Assembly (NCBI RefSeq): GCF_017792025.1
Contig: NZ_CP046956.1
Coordinates: forward strand, 1,612,001-1,676,000
Direction of reading: 5' to 3'
DNA: 64,000 nt
Origin: Sediminibacillus dalangtanensis
GTDB lineage: Bacteria; Bacillota; Bacilli; Bacillales; Amphibacillaceae
A program made the position numbers and the translations under genes. This document shows, piece by piece, positions 20,317 through 29,571 of this stretch (position 1 is its first letter; every line of letters starts with the position of its first letter). The notes under the pieces were generated by a model. That model worked only from the letters and a program-made list of their open reading frames with translations. It was not told the origin of the DNA and did no database searches.

Positions 20317-20725
20317 ATACAAACTATGGAAGTGTGAAGAGTACCGTATTTTTCCGGTTTAGGAAATGGACTAGTGAAATAAAGAAAAAAGCTAGGACAT
20401 GCCATAAATCCACTTGCGAAAGCGAACGATAACAGAACGTGAAATTCTAAATGGCCATCTTCCAGTGTTTCAATTTTATTTCACAGGAAGGGCAGTAATT
20501 TTTTTCACCCAGTTGTGTGATGAGTGTTTCGCTTCACTCAGGCAGGATACTGCTTTCTAAGGGAAGTATTGCACCACTGACAGGTTATAAGAAAAAGTGC
20601 GCTATGGTACAGCTTTCAGGCTATGACAGGGAGATAGTAACACTACTTCATTTCTTGCTATATAGAGGATCGCGAGGCGCTGTAGCTGGGTAGCATCACA
20701 TTAGAAATTTAGAAGTAAAAAAAAG
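20317..20725. other. Intergenic stretch, nothing recognised
   Basis: About 400 bases with no gene-like ORF or clear RNA. It separates the insertion sequence relic from the terminator of the BCCT transporter gene. Confidence 0.5.
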
Positions 20726-20754
20726 AAAAACCGAACGGGTTCGTTCGGTTTTTT
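20726..20754. terminator. Terminator after BCCT transporter gene (CCGAACG hairpin family)
   Basis: AAAACCGAACG pairs with CGTTCGGTTTT around a four-base loop, with A-run and T-run on either side, so it can act on both strands. It lies 40 bases after the minus-strand stop. Confidence 0.8.
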
Positions 20755-20793
20755 CGTTGGCCGAGACTCTTTTGGACACAGCTACTTATCATA

Positions 20794-22335
20794 TTATCTA
20801 TTATCTTTCTTTGGTCGGCGTAAGTCCACTGTTGCTGCTTCCTCACGGAAGGACTTGACCAATGAAAACACGACCAAAATCATAATGATAGCAAATGGAA
20901 AAGCGGCAATGATAGAAGCTGTTTGCAACGTTTTCAGACCACCTTGCCATAATAGGATGGCTGCAGCAGCCGATTGGATAATGCCCCAAACAAATTTTAT
21001 CCTGTTTTGTGGATTCAATCCGCCGCCTGTGGTTTGCATACCCAGCACAAATGTAGCGGAGTCCGCTGATGTGATAAAGAAAGTACTGATTAGCAAAACA
21101 GCTAAAATCGACATGATTAAACCGAGAGGATAGGACTCCAATACTGCGAATAATGCAATTTCGGTTCCCATGTCATTTACGTAATGAATGATGTCCTGAC
21201 CGCCGTAAAATTCAAGGTTGATGGCAGATCCGCCGAAAACCGAGAACCATAATGCGCCAAATATGGTCGGCACCAGAAGAACACCTAATACGAATTCTCG
21301 GATTGTTCTTCCTTTTGATACTCTGGCAATAAAAGTACCGACAAATGGAGCCCACGCAATCCACCAGGCCCAATAGAAAATCGTCCAACCCTGAATCCAT
21401 GTATTATCTTGATCGAACGGGGTAAGCCGGAAACTCATATTGACAATGTTGGCAGCATAATTCCCAAGTGACGTAGTAAATAAATCCATGATGAAGTTAG
21501 TCGGCCCGGCAAACAGTAAAAACACCATAAGTAGAATGGCCAATACGATATTCGTATTACTTAAATATTTTATACCTTTGTTAATCCCGGTCATTGCCGA
21601 CAACAAATAGAGCACAGTTACGATGGCAATTATGATTAGTTGTACAGTTATCGTACGGTCTATACCCGGAAAGATGAAAGCAAGACCGCCGCTGATTTGA
21701 ATAGCTCCGAGTCCGAGTGAGGTAGCAACACCGAAGATAGTCGCAAACACTACGATAAAGTCGACAAGGGTGCCCCAACCGCCTTTTATTTTTTCACCAA
21801 ATAATGGCTCCAGAATGGAACTGACCAAACCAGGTGCACCTTTTCTGAATTTAAAATAGGCTAGTGCCAGTGCGATGACAGCGTAGATCCCCCATGGATG
21901 CAGGCCCCAGTGGAAGAAGCTGTAACGCATTGCTGTCCGGGCTGCCTCTGGGGACCCCTCGACAATGTTTCCATCTGGCGGAGTATGAAAATGCGACAGT
22001 GGTTCCGCAGCTCCCCAGAACACCAAACCAATTCCCATTCCGGCACTGAATAGCATAGCAAACCAGGTTAAGTAGTTATACTCTGGACGGTCCTCTGGTT
22101 TACCAAGCCTGATATTGCCGTATTTAGAAAAAATCAAGAATATCGCGAAAACCAGGAATCCCGTAGCTGATAATAAATAGAACCAGCCGAATTTTTCAAC
22201 GATAAACCCTTGGACTGCACTTGTCACGTTCTCCAAATTGCCATTAGGCAAGACATCATCCGAAATCAAGCCCCAGATGATAAAAATGATAGCTACAGCA
22301 AGGGAAATATAAAAAACTCTGGTAATTTTATTCAT
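20794..22335 (-). CDS. BCCT-family betaine/choline-type transporter (OpuD-like)
   Basis: A 513-residue membrane protein with about 12 membrane segments. The BCCT signature [27 protein letters not shown] is present, with the tryptophan-rich substrate box in the eighth helix, and [14 protein letters not shown] in the glycine-rich first-repeat helix, a pattern found in sodium-coupled members. The family imports glycine betaine, choline, ectoine or carnitine, usually for osmoprotection. Length and motifs resemble B. subtilis OpuD. The ATG has AAAGGAACGAG upstream. It is not at this place in B. subtilis, so it is an accessory gene here. The exact substrate is inferred only at family level. Confidence 0.88.
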   Translation of the reverse strand: [513 protein letters not shown]

Positions 22336-22709
22336 TTTTTCTCGTTCCTTTCCTTTATAATTTTTTTGACGTAATCAACATTGTTAATAAAACCACAATT
22401 ATGTATTAAAACATAAATTGTCCATGTTTTAAAATGGTTTGCAAATATCTTGGTGTTCAGGAATGGTCTTAATATGTCCATGTTTTTGAAGGAGATTCTT
22501 TCTTTAGGAGGGAAGGGAGGAATGAATTGCTTCGTCAAAACTCGACAGAAACGAACACATAGAATATGATTACCCATCCTTGTAAACCACTAAACACTTT
22601 AAAAATCCTTCTTTCTCACTAGAAAATTCTTACGTGGAATGGTTCCCAACTTTTAGTGGATTATTTATAATGAGGAGACAGGAAACGACAAACAGCAGGA
22701 GGGAATTTT
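22336..22709. promoter_or_regulatory. Divergent control region, BCCT transporter / deacetylase
   Basis: The sequence TGTCCATGTTTT occurs twice (22419-22430 and 22475-22486). On the minus strand each copy contains TGGACA, a fair -35 box. Just downstream of the nearer one is TTATGT-attaaa-ACATAA (22400-22417), an inverted repeat in the spacer or -10 region, as an operator would be. The regulator is unknown; GbsR/OpcR-like repressors act on betaine genes in Bacillus. The deacetylase promoter was not located. Confidence 0.35.
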
Positions 22710-23591
22710 TTGAAGAAGCTCAAGATTTTATGGATTGGAATAATCGGTGTACTCTTACTTGCCGGCTGTAGCCACTTGTCTACTTCGGCAGGTCCTGACA
22801 AAGAGAGTCAGCAAAGTGAAAACGAAGAGGATACCCAGGAACAAACAGATGAGGATAACGTTTCTGAAGGACAAGAAGAACAGAAGGATACAGGTGAGAA
22901 TGAAGTACAAGAAACAGTACAACCGGAAAGCGGATCGGCTGACAGCGTTATAGAGCCCAAATATGAATTGACAGATACTTGGTCTATCAAACCCATTAAA
23001 GATCAAGCGGAAGAGAATGTCGTGCTGTTGACAATTGACGATGCGCCGGACAAGCACGCTCTTGAAATGGCTAAAACATTGAAAGAATTAGATGCCAAAG
23101 CAATTTTTTTCGTCAACGGACACTTTCTAGAGAGGGAAGAACAAAAGCAAGTATTAAAGAAAATCCATGATATGGGCTTTTTAATTGGTAACCATACATA
23201 CCATCATCAAGCTTTAGTCGATGCAACGAAAGAAGAGCAGAAAAAAGAAATTGTCCGTTTGAATGATTTGATTGAGGACATTATTGGAGAAAGGCCGAAA
23301 TTTTTCAGGGCGCCTAATGGCCAAAATACCGATTATTCAAAGCAGGTTGCGAAAGAGGAAGGGATGCTTCTTATGAATTGGTCTTATGGCTACGATTGGA
23401 ATGAGGAGTACATGGATGAAGATGCCCTTGCTGACATTATGGTGAATACAGAACTATTGGGTAACGGAGCAAATCTGCTGATGCATGACCGTGAGTGGAC
23501 CGCAAATGCGCTGGAAGAAATTGTATCTGGTTTGCGGGAAAAAGGGTATGAAATTGTCGATCCGGGTTTAATAAGAACTGCGGATGAGTAA
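22710..23591 (+). CDS. Lipid-anchored polysaccharide deacetylase (NodB domain)
   Basis: A 293-residue protein. The start is TTG after GCAGGAGGG. The signal peptide ends in LLAGC (lipobox), followed by about 60 very acidic Glu/Gln/Asp-rich residues that act as a spacer, then a NodB-type deacetylase domain. Motif 1 is TIDDAPD with the catalytic and metal Asp, motif 2 is NHTYHH with the metal His residues, motif 3 is RAPNG, and LMHD carries the catalytic His. Such enzymes remove acetyl groups from peptidoglycan or other glycans at the cell surface. The substrate is not shown by sequence. It is convergent with speA. Confidence 0.88.
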   Translation: MKKLKILWIGIIGVLLLAGCSHLSTSAGPDKESQQSENEEDTQEQTDEDNVSEGQEEQKDTGENEVQETVQPESGSADSVIEPKYELTDTWSIKPIKDQAEENVVLLTIDDAPDKHALEMAKTLKELDAKAIFFVNGHFLEREEQKQVLKKIHDMGFLIGNHTYHHQALVDATKEEQKKEIVRLNDLIEDIIGERPKFFRAPNGQNTDYSKQVAKEEGMLLMNWSYGYDWNEEYMDEDALADIMVNTELLGNGANLLMHDREWTANALEEIVSGLREKGYEIVDPGLIRTADE

Positions 23592-23617
23592 AGCTTTAAC
23601 TGATTTCGTGAATGCAA

Positions 23618-23656
23618 ATAACCCTCACGGCCAACCAATGGCCGTGAGGGTTTGCA
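23618..23656. terminator. Bidirectional terminator between deacetylase gene and speA
   Basis: AACCCTCACGGCCA and TGGCCGTGAGGGTT form a perfect stem around a short ACCAA loop, with T-rich flank. Confidence 0.88.
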
Positions 23657-23664
23657 TTTAGCGA

Positions 23665-25137
23665 TTATCTGAAGGCTTTATGTTCTTTTATCACTCGGAT
23701 AGATTGTAATGTTTCGTCCTCCAGTCCCTGAACAGGCAGACCGGTTTTTAAGTTTTCCCGGATATATTGGATGTTATCTGCAGTAATAATTTCACCAGGA
23801 ATAAAAATTGGAATACCCGGCGGATAAACCATGATGGATTCAGCGCTGATCCGGCCGGATGCTTCCTGAAACGGAATAACTTCGGTATCTGCGTAAAAAG
23901 CGTCTCTTGGCGACATGGATAAGAGAGGTATTTCGGGTATCTTGACGGGTACACTTTTCTGAATGGCATAACTGCTGCGTTCCCAAGCCAGTTTATCCAA
24001 TGCTTCGACAAGCGTGTCTGTTTCCTCTTCCTTATCTCCCGGAGTAATAATGCAGAGAATGTTATACATATCCGACAATTCCACTTCGATTCGATAATGC
24101 TTTCGAAGCCACAATTCTACGTCATAACCAGTGAGACCGAGGTTTTTAACAGAGATAATCAATTTGGTCGGGTCGTAATCAAATGTCGCCTCACTGCCAA
24201 GTATTTCACTGCCGACACAGTAAAGGTTCGGAATTCGGTTAATGGCATCTCTTGTTTTGTTTGCCAAATGAATGGTCTCGTCGATGAATCCTTGTCCATT
24301 TACAGCCAAATGCTTCCTGGCAGCGTCAATGGAAGCAAGAAGCAGATAAGAAGTAGATGTGGTCGTAAGCATCGATAGGATGCTCTGAACCCTTTCATGG
24401 GAGACCAAGCCTTCCCTCAAATTAAGTACCGAGCTTTGGGTAAGCGATCCCCCTAGTTTATGAACACTCGTGGCGGCCAAATCTGCACCTGCATCCATGG
24501 CAGACACAGGAAGGGCTTTGTGAAAATGGATGTGGACCCCATGCGCTTCATCAACTAAGACCGGAACTTCAAAAGTGTGTGCTATCTCGACTATTCTTTT
24601 CAAATCGGCAGCAATTCCAAAATAGGTTGGATTGATTACCAGCACCCCTTTGGCATCCGGGTTTGCGCTTAATGCCTTTTCTACTGCTTCAGGAGTAATA
24701 CCATGGGAAATACCGAGTTCATTGTCCACTTCCGGATGGATGAACACCGGCGTAGCACCGGAAAAAATAATCGCGGTCGTCACCGATTTATGAATGTTTC
24801 GCGGGACGATAATTTTGTCGCCAGGTCCACAAACACTTAATACCATTGTCATAATAGCGCCGCTTGTCCCTTGGACTGAGAAAAAAGTATAGTCAGCAGA
24901 AAAAGCTTCGGCAGCAAGGTCTTGGGCTTGCTTGATCATACCTTGCGGGTGATGGAGATCGTCAAGGGGTTCAATGTTAATCAAATCAATTCCGAGAGCG
25001 TTATCCCCAATAAATGCCCGGAAATCGGGATTCATTCCTGCGCCTTTTTTATGACCGGGGATATGGAATTGAATTGGTTTTCTGTTCATATGATTCACCA
25101 ATCCAGTAAATAACGGAGTTTGTTCCTGTGATGTCAT
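23665..25137 (-). CDS. speA: Arginine decarboxylase (Orn/Lys/Arg decarboxylase family)
   Basis: A 490-residue PLP enzyme of fold type I, the same length as B. subtilis SpeA as I recall it. The PLP-binding Lys lies in ATSVHKLGGSLTQSS, and VLVDEAHGVH holds the Asp and His that contact the cofactor. HIPGHKKGAG near the N-terminus is the family hallmark. The compact C-terminal domain is typical of Gram-positive members, which lack the large N-terminal wing. The likely reaction is arginine to agmatine, the entry to polyamine synthesis. Lysine specificity cannot be excluded from sequence, but position between pdh and yktA matches speA. Confidence 0.9.
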   Translation of the reverse strand: MTSQEQTPLFTGLVNHMNRKPIQFHIPGHKKGAGMNPDFRAFIGDNALGIDLINIEPLDDLHHPQGMIKQAQDLAAEAFSADYTFFSVQGTSGAIMTMVLSVCGPGDKIIVPRNIHKSVTTAIIFSGATPVFIHPEVDNELGISHGITPEAVEKALSANPDAKGVLVINPTYFGIAADLKRIVEIAHTFEVPVLVDEAHGVHIHFHKALPVSAMDAGADLAATSVHKLGGSLTQSSVLNLREGLVSHERVQSILSMLTTTSTSYLLLASIDAARKHLAVNGQGFIDETIHLANKTRDAINRIPNLYCVGSEILGSEATFDYDPTKLIISVKNLGLTGYDVELWLRKHYRIEVELSDMYNILCIITPGDKEEETDTLVEALDKLAWERSSYAIQKSVPVKIPEIPLLSMSPRDAFYADTEVIPFQEASGRISAESIMVYPPGIPIFIPGEIITADNIQYIRENLKTGLPVQGLEDETLQSIRVIKEHKAFR

Positions 25138-25319
25138 TATTCAAAATACACCTCTTTATAGCACTTTAATAAGTAGTTATCATTTGTTTTAATCTAACGT
25201 TCCACTCACTCCAGAGATTGCGCAGTGTATGAGAAATTATAGCAAAACAGAAGAAGAATCGCTACTTTTAGAAAAAGAATATACGACATGATAGGATAAA
25301 GAGAAAGAGGGGGGATAGA

Positions 25320-26297
25320 ATGAAATGGAATACCCAGATAACGGAGTTACTAGGAATAGATTATCCGATAATTCAGGGAGGTCTTGCATATTTGGCCTAT
25401 GCGGACCTAGCCGTCGCTGTATCCGAGGCAGGTGGACTAGGACAAATAACGGCAATGAGCCTTACAACTGAAAAACAATTGCAGCAGGAAATAGTAAAAG
25501 TGAAGGAAAAGACAGACAAACCATTTGGCGTCAATTTTTCCATTGGTCAGCAGCGCCGTCCGTTTCAAGGGATGGTACAAGCAGCAATCGATGCACAAGT
25601 TCCTGTTATAACGGTAACCGGAGGGAACCCCGAACAAGTGCTAACGATGACGAAGGGCACAGGGATTAAAACATTGGTGCTTGTAGCCGCCAAACGGCAA
25701 GCACAAAAAGCAGAGCAGTTAGGAGCAGATGCTGTTATTGTGGTAGGACAGGAAGGTGGAGGACATCTAGGGAGGCAAGACACAGGTACATTTGTTTTGA
25801 CTCCGCAAGTGGTAGAGGCCGTATCCATTCCAGTGATTGCTTCTGGCGGTATCGGAGACGGAAAAGGGATGATGGCTGCTATGGCTTTAGGTGCTGAAGC
25901 AGTGGAAATGGGGACAAGGTTCATCGCCACCAAGGAATGTATCCATGCTCATCCAGCGTATAAACAAGCCCTTTTAGAGGCAGGAGAGCACGATACTTTG
26001 GTTATTAAGCGTTCGCTTGGCGCTCCCGCTAGAGCACTGCGCAATAAATGGACAGAAAAGATCGTAGAATTGGAGCAAGATAATCCCGGGTATGAAGTTT
26101 TACAGCCTTATATAAGTGGGGAAGCGAATAAACGGTTTATTTACGAAGGAGAGGGTTCAAACGGATTTGGATGGGGAGGCCAAATTTCGGCAAGAATAAG
26201 CGATATTCCCAGCGTGAAACACTTAATCAAAAGAACGATGGGTGAGGCGGCCGACATCCGAAGGACTTGGAGTGTAGGAAAGGAGGAAAGTCTGTGA
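25320..26297 (+). CDS. Nitronate monooxygenase / enoyl-ACP reductase II-like flavoprotein
   Basis: A 325-residue TIM-barrel FMN protein. YPIIQGGLAYLAYADLA at the N-terminus, GQEGGGHLGRQDTGTF in the middle and VIASGGIGDGKGMMAA with the phosphate-binding loop are the family marks. Relatives are nitronate monooxygenases, which detoxify propionate-3-nitronate and related compounds, and FabK-type enoyl reductases. The residues separating the two were not analysed, so I leave the choice open. The RBS is AAGAGGGGGG. Its stop overlaps the GTG start of yktA by four bases, so translation is coupled. Confidence 0.85.
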   Translation: MKWNTQITELLGIDYPIIQGGLAYLAYADLAVAVSEAGGLGQITAMSLTTEKQLQQEIVKVKEKTDKPFGVNFSIGQQRRPFQGMVQAAIDAQVPVITVTGGNPEQVLTMTKGTGIKTLVLVAAKRQAQKAEQLGADAVIVVGQEGGGHLGRQDTGTFVLTPQVVEAVSIPVIASGGIGDGKGMMAAMALGAEAVEMGTRFIATKECIHAHPAYKQALLEAGEHDTLVIKRSLGAPARALRNKWTEKIVELEQDNPGYEVLQPYISGEANKRFIYEGEGSNGFGWGGQISARISDIPSVKHLIKRTMGEAADIRRTWSVGKEESL

Positions 26298-26563
26298 ACT
26301 ATAGTTATCCAATTGAAGAGACATGGACAAAGCAGGAAATCATCGATGTGGTCAATTTTTATTCCTTGGTGGAGCAGGCTTATGAGAGCGGTGTGAAGCG
26401 TGATGATTTGATGCTGGCATATACTCGGTTTAAACAAATTGTTCCTTCGAAAAGTGAAGAAAAACAGCTTTGTGGTAAATTCGAAAAAGAATCTGGTTAC
26501 TCTTGCTATCGGACAATAAAAAAAGCAAATGAAGCCGGTACTGGGGGAAAGATAAAAATGTAA
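26294..26563 (+). CDS. yktA: UPF0223 family protein YktA
   Basis: An 89-residue cytoplasmic protein starting MNYSYPIEETWTKQEIIDVV, the usual opening of UPF0223. I chose GTG 26294, preceded by AAAGGAGG, over ATG 26267, which would lie deep in the upstream gene. The protein is helical and charged, with a Lys-rich C-terminus; its function is unknown. A terminator follows, so it ends a two-gene operon with the flavoprotein. Confidence 0.85.
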   Translation: MNYSYPIEETWTKQEIIDVVNFYSLVEQAYESGVKRDDLMLAYTRFKQIVPSKSEEKQLCGKFEKESGYSCYRTIKKANEAGTGGKIKM

Positions 26564-26582
26564 TTACATAAACGGAGAAAAA

Positions 26583-26616
26583 CAAAAATCACTTGGAATA
26601 GACCAAGTGATTTTAT
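26583..26616 (+). terminator. Terminator after yktA
   Basis: AAAATCACTTGG pairs with CCAAGTGATTTT, followed by a T-rich tail. Confidence 0.85.
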
Positions 26617-26681
26617 TTGTTTTCAACACTCCAAAGGTAACTACTACTTTCGTAAAACGGCTTTGCTCTCTGTATTCTGGA

Positions 26682-27293
26682 TTATGAAATAGCAAGCTTG
26701 TAAAAAGGTAAGAGGGTTTCGCAGGTTTGTTTCACTTCATCCATGAATTTATTGCCATTTTTAGCAGTAGGACTGTCCGGATTAATATGTTTCCCTACTA
26801 GAAATTCTGCTTTTTTCACATCTCTGAACCTGATGAGATTTTCTTCGCTTAAATCGGAAATCGGCATTGCCTCCTTCTTGGTATGGTCAAGAGAGACTAC
26901 AAAATCATCCGGGAGCTGTTTCAAAGCATCGTAATTGTCCAGGAATGTTTTTGCTATTGTTTGTTTTTCTGGAAGCTCATAAATCAATGCCAACCATATA
27001 AACACATGATCATCAAACAACCCAACTTGAAAATGTGGGTGCTTCTTGTACCCTCTTTTGTTAGCAGCTACCGCCAGCCAAGTATCTGCTGGTGGATTAA
27101 CAGACCTTCGGGCATGCTGCGCTATATGTAAGAACATTTCGTTCCCTAGTTGTGCGGCGAGGTGCTCTGTCAATTCACTTCCGATAAGTTGAAACTTAGG
27201 CTGGATGCGTTCTCTTATTGCTTCCATTCTGGCATCCAAGCCATCGATATCAAAAGTAGCAAAATCTTCTTTCGTAAAACCGTTAAATTCCAT
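26682..27293 (-). CDS. yktB: UPF0637 family protein YktB
   Basis: A 203-residue soluble protein of UPF0637 (DUF1054). Landmarks include FTKEDFATFDIDGLDARM at the N-terminus and the centre ARRSVNPPADTWLAVA. The length agrees with B. subtilis YktB. No catalytic motif is evident and the function is unknown. The ATG is preceded by GGAGGGAAGAG. It is convergent with yktA, the same relation as in B. subtilis. Confidence 0.88.
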   Translation of the reverse strand: MEFNGFTKEDFATFDIDGLDARMEAIRERIQPKFQLIGSELTEHLAAQLGNEMFLHIAQHARRSVNPPADTWLAVAANKRGYKKHPHFQVGLFDDHVFIWLALIYELPEKQTIAKTFLDNYDALKQLPDDFVVSLDHTKKEAMPISDLSEENLIRFRDVKKAEFLVGKHINPDSPTAKNGNKFMDEVKQTCETLLPFYKLAIS

Positions 27294-27471
27294 GTTACGC
27301 TCTTCCCTCCATTATATTGCTAAATTTATTTTACCATAGTAATCAGGCAGAACAAACGGAACAGCCTGTGTTTAAAGGGATGGTCAGAGGGGTAATAAAA
27401 AATTAACAAAACGTAAAAGATAAATAGCAGGATAAAAAACGACCATAAATAATCAAAGGGAAGGGGATAAA

Positions 27472-27657
27472 ATGAAATACGTAATGGAAGCAATTAAAAA
27501 GCGAGAGGCTGAAGAAAAGCTCCCGGTAATAAAATTGGAAATCGATTATGAACTAATTACCTTGTATGATGCAATGAAAGATAACGACCAGGAAGCAATG
27601 GATATTTCCAAACAACGATTGAATGAATTACGCCGGGAAATGCTGGCACTGTCTTAA
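27472..27657 (+). CDS. Small conserved protein, YkzI-like
   Basis: A 61-residue charged, helical protein starting MKYVMEAIKKREAEEKLPVI, with the RBS AAGGGAAGGGG 7 bases upstream and a terminator hairpin after the stop. Position between yktB and yktC matches the small gene ykzI of B. subtilis (63 residues as I recall). Its role is unknown. The good ribosome site, terminator and position make it a real gene despite its size. Confidence 0.78.
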   Translation: MKYVMEAIKKREAEEKLPVIKLEIDYELITLYDAMKDNDQEAMDISKQRLNELRREMLALS

Positions 27658-27659
27658 AA

Positions 27660-27688
27660 GGAATGAGCTCATGCTCGTTCTTTTTTAT
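27660..27688 (+). terminator. Terminator after ykzI-like gene
   Basis: GAATGAGC pairs with GCTCGTTC (one G-T pair) around TCAT, followed by a T-run. Confidence 0.75.
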
Positions 27689-28063
27689 AGCATTTTTTAA
27701 AAGAGTGTTGCTTTTTGGTCGTGGGGGACCCCTTCGGTGAATTTACTTTTTGTTTACAAGCAGGAAATCTGCTTGGTATTCCTCTAATTTACCGCTAGAA
27801 ACGGATATACGCTTCAACCATCTGGAACAGATAATGATGAGTCGTGATTCTCTTTATTCTCTTTATTAAAAATGGGAAGCTGTGCTCACTTGAAAGGGAA
27901 GCGCAGAAGTGGATTCAAGTTACGCTTGTTTGATGGCCGAGAAAGACAAGAGGGATTGCTCTGGAAATCTGGTGTGTTTTTCTTTAGAATGAAGAAAGAA
28001 TATAATGGGTGGCTTCCTAACCTTTATAAGTGGTAGGCAAATATGAAAAAAGGTGTGTTAGGT
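27689..28063. other. Intergenic stretch before yktC
   Basis: About 370 bases with no ORF or strong hairpin that I can support. It must contain the yktC promoter, which I could not place. Confidence 0.45.
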
Positions 28064-28867
28064 ATGAAACGAGAAGAAAGACAACAGCTATTTGATACGG
28101 CGAAACAGTGGGTTCTTGAGGCAGGAGAAAATATACGGACAGCGATAGATGAACCATTAAGGATAGATACGAAATCCAATGCAAATGATTTAGTAACACA
28201 TATGGACCAACAGACGGAGAAGTTTTTTACGGAAAAAATCAGAAGGGAATTCCCTGACCATTCTATACTTAGCGAAGAAGGGTACGGAGATAATTTAGAT
28301 AGTGATAAAGGGGTCATCTGGATAATCGATCCTATTGACGGAACGATGAATTTCGTCCACCAAAAACGAAACTTTGCCATTTCCATTGGAATTTACCAAG
28401 ACGGGGTTGGGGAAATCGGATTGATTTACAATGTGATGGATGATGTACTTTATGCTGCCCGGCGAGGCGAAGGAGCATACCGGAATGAAAAAAAACTTCC
28501 ACAGTTAAAGCAGGAGCTTCCATTAGAAGAAGCGATTTTAATTCTAAATAATTTTTGGACATGTCCGAATCATAAGATAGAAGAAACCAAAATGCAGTCT
28601 CTCGTTAGAAAAGTCAGAGGAACGAGATCGTATGGTTCCGCTGCATTAGAACTCGCCTATGTGGCCGAAGGGATAGCTGACTGCTACTTGACCATGAAGC
28701 TAGCACCGTGGGATATTGCCGGTGGAATGGTCTTAGTCAATGAAGTTGGCGGCTTGACAACGAAAGCTGATGGCAGTCCGATCAACATACTGGAACAAAA
28801 CACCCTCTTATCCTGCAATGGCGATATCCAGGAGGAATTAGTAGGAGAATATATCGAGTTGAAATGA
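28064..28867 (+). CDS. yktC: Inositol monophosphatase family protein (YktC/SuhB)
   Basis: A 267-residue metal-dependent phosphatase. The motifs ILSEEG (metal Glu), IDPIDGTMNFVHQ (two Asp and the following Gly-Thr) and APWDIAGGMVLVNEVGG (third metal Asp) are all present. Substrates of the family include inositol phosphates, fructose-1,6-bisphosphate and NADP; which one applies is not evident. I prefer ATG 28064, 8 bases after AAGGTG, to ATG 28043, whose site is poor. The position equals yktC of B. subtilis. Confidence 0.88.
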   Translation: MKREERQQLFDTAKQWVLEAGENIRTAIDEPLRIDTKSNANDLVTHMDQQTEKFFTEKIRREFPDHSILSEEGYGDNLDSDKGVIWIIDPIDGTMNFVHQKRNFAISIGIYQDGVGEIGLIYNVMDDVLYAARRGEGAYRNEKKLPQLKQELPLEEAILILNNFWTCPNHKIEETKMQSLVRKVRGTRSYGSAALELAYVAEGIADCYLTMKLAPWDIAGGMVLVNEVGGLTTKADGSPINILEQNTLLSCNGDIQEELVGEYIELK

Positions 28868-28872
28868 AACAA

Positions 28873-28919
28873 TGGGCTGCTCCTAAGTGAATAAACTTAA
28901 GAGCAGCCCGTTTTTTTTT
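28873..28919 (+). terminator. Terminator after yktC
   Basis: GGGCTGCTCCTAAGT and ACTTAAGAGCAGCCC form a stem with one mismatch around GAATAA, followed by nine T. Confidence 0.88.
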
Positions 28920-28934
28920 CGCAGGAGTCTTGCT

Positions 28935-29281
28935 CAATTCCTCTGCTCCGTTATTTCGCTTTATAGAGCCTTTATAACCGCTTGTTGCCAAAAGACTTTT
29001 TGCTTTAAACGTTCAAAGTTTCTGGTTCCAAAGGAATCTCGTTTTATAATTTTTATCGTATTGTTTATCCCCTCGACATCCTACTGTTTCCACCACATGA
29101 AGGTTTTTCTTACACGGCGAAATGCCTCTATGTTTGAAGCACGCATCCATTCCAGACATTCCTCCAGTCCTTTTCCGGTCTTGTTTATCTTTAATCTCCA
29201 CTAATTCTATGATAAAGTGACTTTGCACACTGTACGAACCCGCATCACGACAGGGGAGACCACCACATTCAGTATAGATCC
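28935..29281 (-). mobile_element. Internally deleted ISL3-type insertion sequence relic
   Basis: Read on the minus strand, it begins GGATCTATACTGAATGTGG, the same end as the relic at 20316, followed after about 55 bases by transposase N-terminal text SHFIIELVEIKDKQ. It then jumps directly to C-terminal transposase text in another frame: LEECLEWMRASNIEAFRRVR, TFMWWKQ, stop, DVEGINNTIKIIKRDSFGTR, NFERLKQKVFWQQ. The catalytic centre between is missing. This is a non-autonomous deletion derivative plus later decay; it cannot encode a working transposase. Confidence 0.72.
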
Positions 29282-29305
29282 CTTTAAAGCGTTCCTATAA
29301 GCATA

Positions 29306-29340
29306 AAAAATCATCAGCAATTATCCTATGCTGATGATTC
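29306..29340 (-). terminator. Terminator of ylaF
   Basis: AATCATCAGCA pairs with TGCTGATGATT; on the minus strand a T-run follows. It lies about 50 bases after the ylaF stop. Confidence 0.8.
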
Positions 29341-29391
29341 CTCTTTATCCCGTCCTATCGGGATATCCCTTTATGCGTATGATTACCTGAG

Positions 29392-29571
29392 TCAGGAAAA
29401 CGACTGCCTTCTCCGTTTTCTCGCCAGTCCGAATCCCATCAACAGAAAGCCTGCCAGAATAAACAAAACCATCCACAAATAGTTTCGGAACCCAATTGCA
29501 ACCCCTGCTGCTACGAAACTTGCTATAACTAAAACAGCCAACAGCAGCATCGGTAACTGAATCTTTTTCAT
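29392..29571 (-). CDS. ylaF: Small membrane protein YlaF (DUF5325)
   Basis: A 59-residue protein with two membrane segments (LPMLLLAVLVIASFVAAGVA and YLWMVLFILAGFLLMGFGLA) and a basic tail LARKRRRQS. The ATG giving MKKIQLP follows AGGGGTG by six bases; the GTG three codons upstream overlaps that site. Size and pattern match B. subtilis YlaF. Function unknown. In B. subtilis typA lies between ylaF and ylaH; here it does not. Confidence 0.8.
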   Translation of the reverse strand: MKKIQLPMLLLAVLVIASFVAAGVAIGFRNYLWMVLFILAGFLLMGFGLARKRRRQSFS

